A DNA stretch of 64,000 bases from the NCBI GenBank assembly GCA_029721435.1, contig CM056587.1, forward strand, positions 18,608,667 to 18,672,666. The letters run 5' to 3'. Of this stretch, positions 63,407-64,000 are shown one piece after another. Position 1 is the stretch's first letter. The number at the start of each line of letters is the position of its first letter. The translations under genes and the position numbers were made by a program. Origin of the DNA: Gymnothorax reevesii (lineage: Eukaryota; Chordata; Actinopteri; Anguilliformes; Muraenidae). The notes under the pieces are model-generated. The model made no database searches. It was given only the letters and a program-made list of their open reading frames with translations, and was not told the DNA's origin.

Positions 63407-64000
63407 TATCGCTTTTTCCTGATAAGTTTGGTTTACTTAGTAGTTTGATATTGTAAAAGGGGGTGTAAAGTCATGGTTGACAGCCATAATTGACTGCGAC
63501 TCTGAACAAAGAAAGTCACCTGCATGCTGGCTAATTTTCGGGAATTCTTTGGTGCGGGATTGCCACTGTCCAGAAGATAAAGTTAACTTCAAAACATGCA
63601 TAAGTTTCTGGGTTCAAGTACTGAATATAACCAATTGTGATTTTGAAAGGCCAACAAAAATTGACAGTCTGATGAATTTGAATCCAGTATTGAATTAGTT
63701 TCACTGGTTGATTTGACAACTAAGGGGGAAACTACTTCTTTACATGAGGCCAGGAAGGGTGGGATAGCTTTTGGCATGAATACAATGAATCATCATTTAA
63801 AAATTGCATTTTGTGTTCACTCGGGTTGTCTTAGTCTAATATTAAAATATTTTGCTGATCTAAAACATTCAAAAGTGACAAATATGCAAAAATAAAGGGA
63901 ATTGGGAAAAGAACAAACACTTTATTTAGAAAAACTTGCATTTTTCTTCAGTGTATAAAATTCAATATGACACTATATGTAAAAGCGCCGTTATTTAGGT
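63407..64000. other. No gene; MITE fragment
   Basis: 63750-63945 aligns with the right half of the MITE at 13741-14071 ('gcattttgtgttcactcggg'). Nothing else recognised. Confidence 0.5.

Overview
This window looks like vertebrate nuclear DNA from a ray-finned fish. It has AT-rich intergenic sequence, multi-exon genes with GT-AG introns, and a dense load of fish-type transposons: Tc1-like elements, hAT, piggyBac and Harbinger MITEs, LINEs, 5S- and tRNA-derived SINEs, and a Gmr1-like LTR element. The species cannot be named from the sequence.

Two host genes are readable, both on the + strand. The first (5345-23393) is an atypical I-kappa-B gene of the IkB-zeta (nfkbiz) type. I rebuilt ten coding exons with matching splice phases, giving 526 codons. 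They encode a Ser/Pro-rich N-terminus, an OCA-type POU/DNA co-activator motif, a Pro-rich linker and the C-terminal ankyrin domain. The second (37401-40583) is a two-exon gene for a 269-residue CALHM-family large-pore channel, with a TATA box upstream.

Most of the rest is mobile DNA in layers. 2.4-3.9 kb holds a Tc1 relic. 4.27-5.10 kb is a large foldback just upstream of nfkbiz. The nfkbiz introns hold Tc1 relics and MITEs, a solo LTR and a 54-bp coding-compatible minisatellite. 25-36 kb holds a second solo LTR, two LINE relics, a 5S-SINE, an older solo LTR and a tRNA-SINE. 41-45 kb holds LINE and Tc1 relics. 45.2-48.4 kb is a LINE with a C-terminal restriction-like endonuclease, split by three later insertions. 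52.7-59.8 kb is a Tc1 relic hit by a repeat and then by a nearly intact Gmr1-like element (53547-59524, minus strand) with identical LTRs. 61.8-63.4 kb is a hAT element with a perfect 8-bp target duplication.

The observations most worth a second look are: intron 7 of nfkbiz, made of in-frame repeats so that retention would insert 286 residues into the ankyrin domain; the Gmr1-like element, with integrase ahead of reverse transcriptase and a SCAN-like Gag; an inverted paralogous empty site for that element in the same window; and two different solo LTRs inserted at nearly the same point in two copies of one dispersed repeat. No tRNA, rRNA gene or CRISPR array was found.
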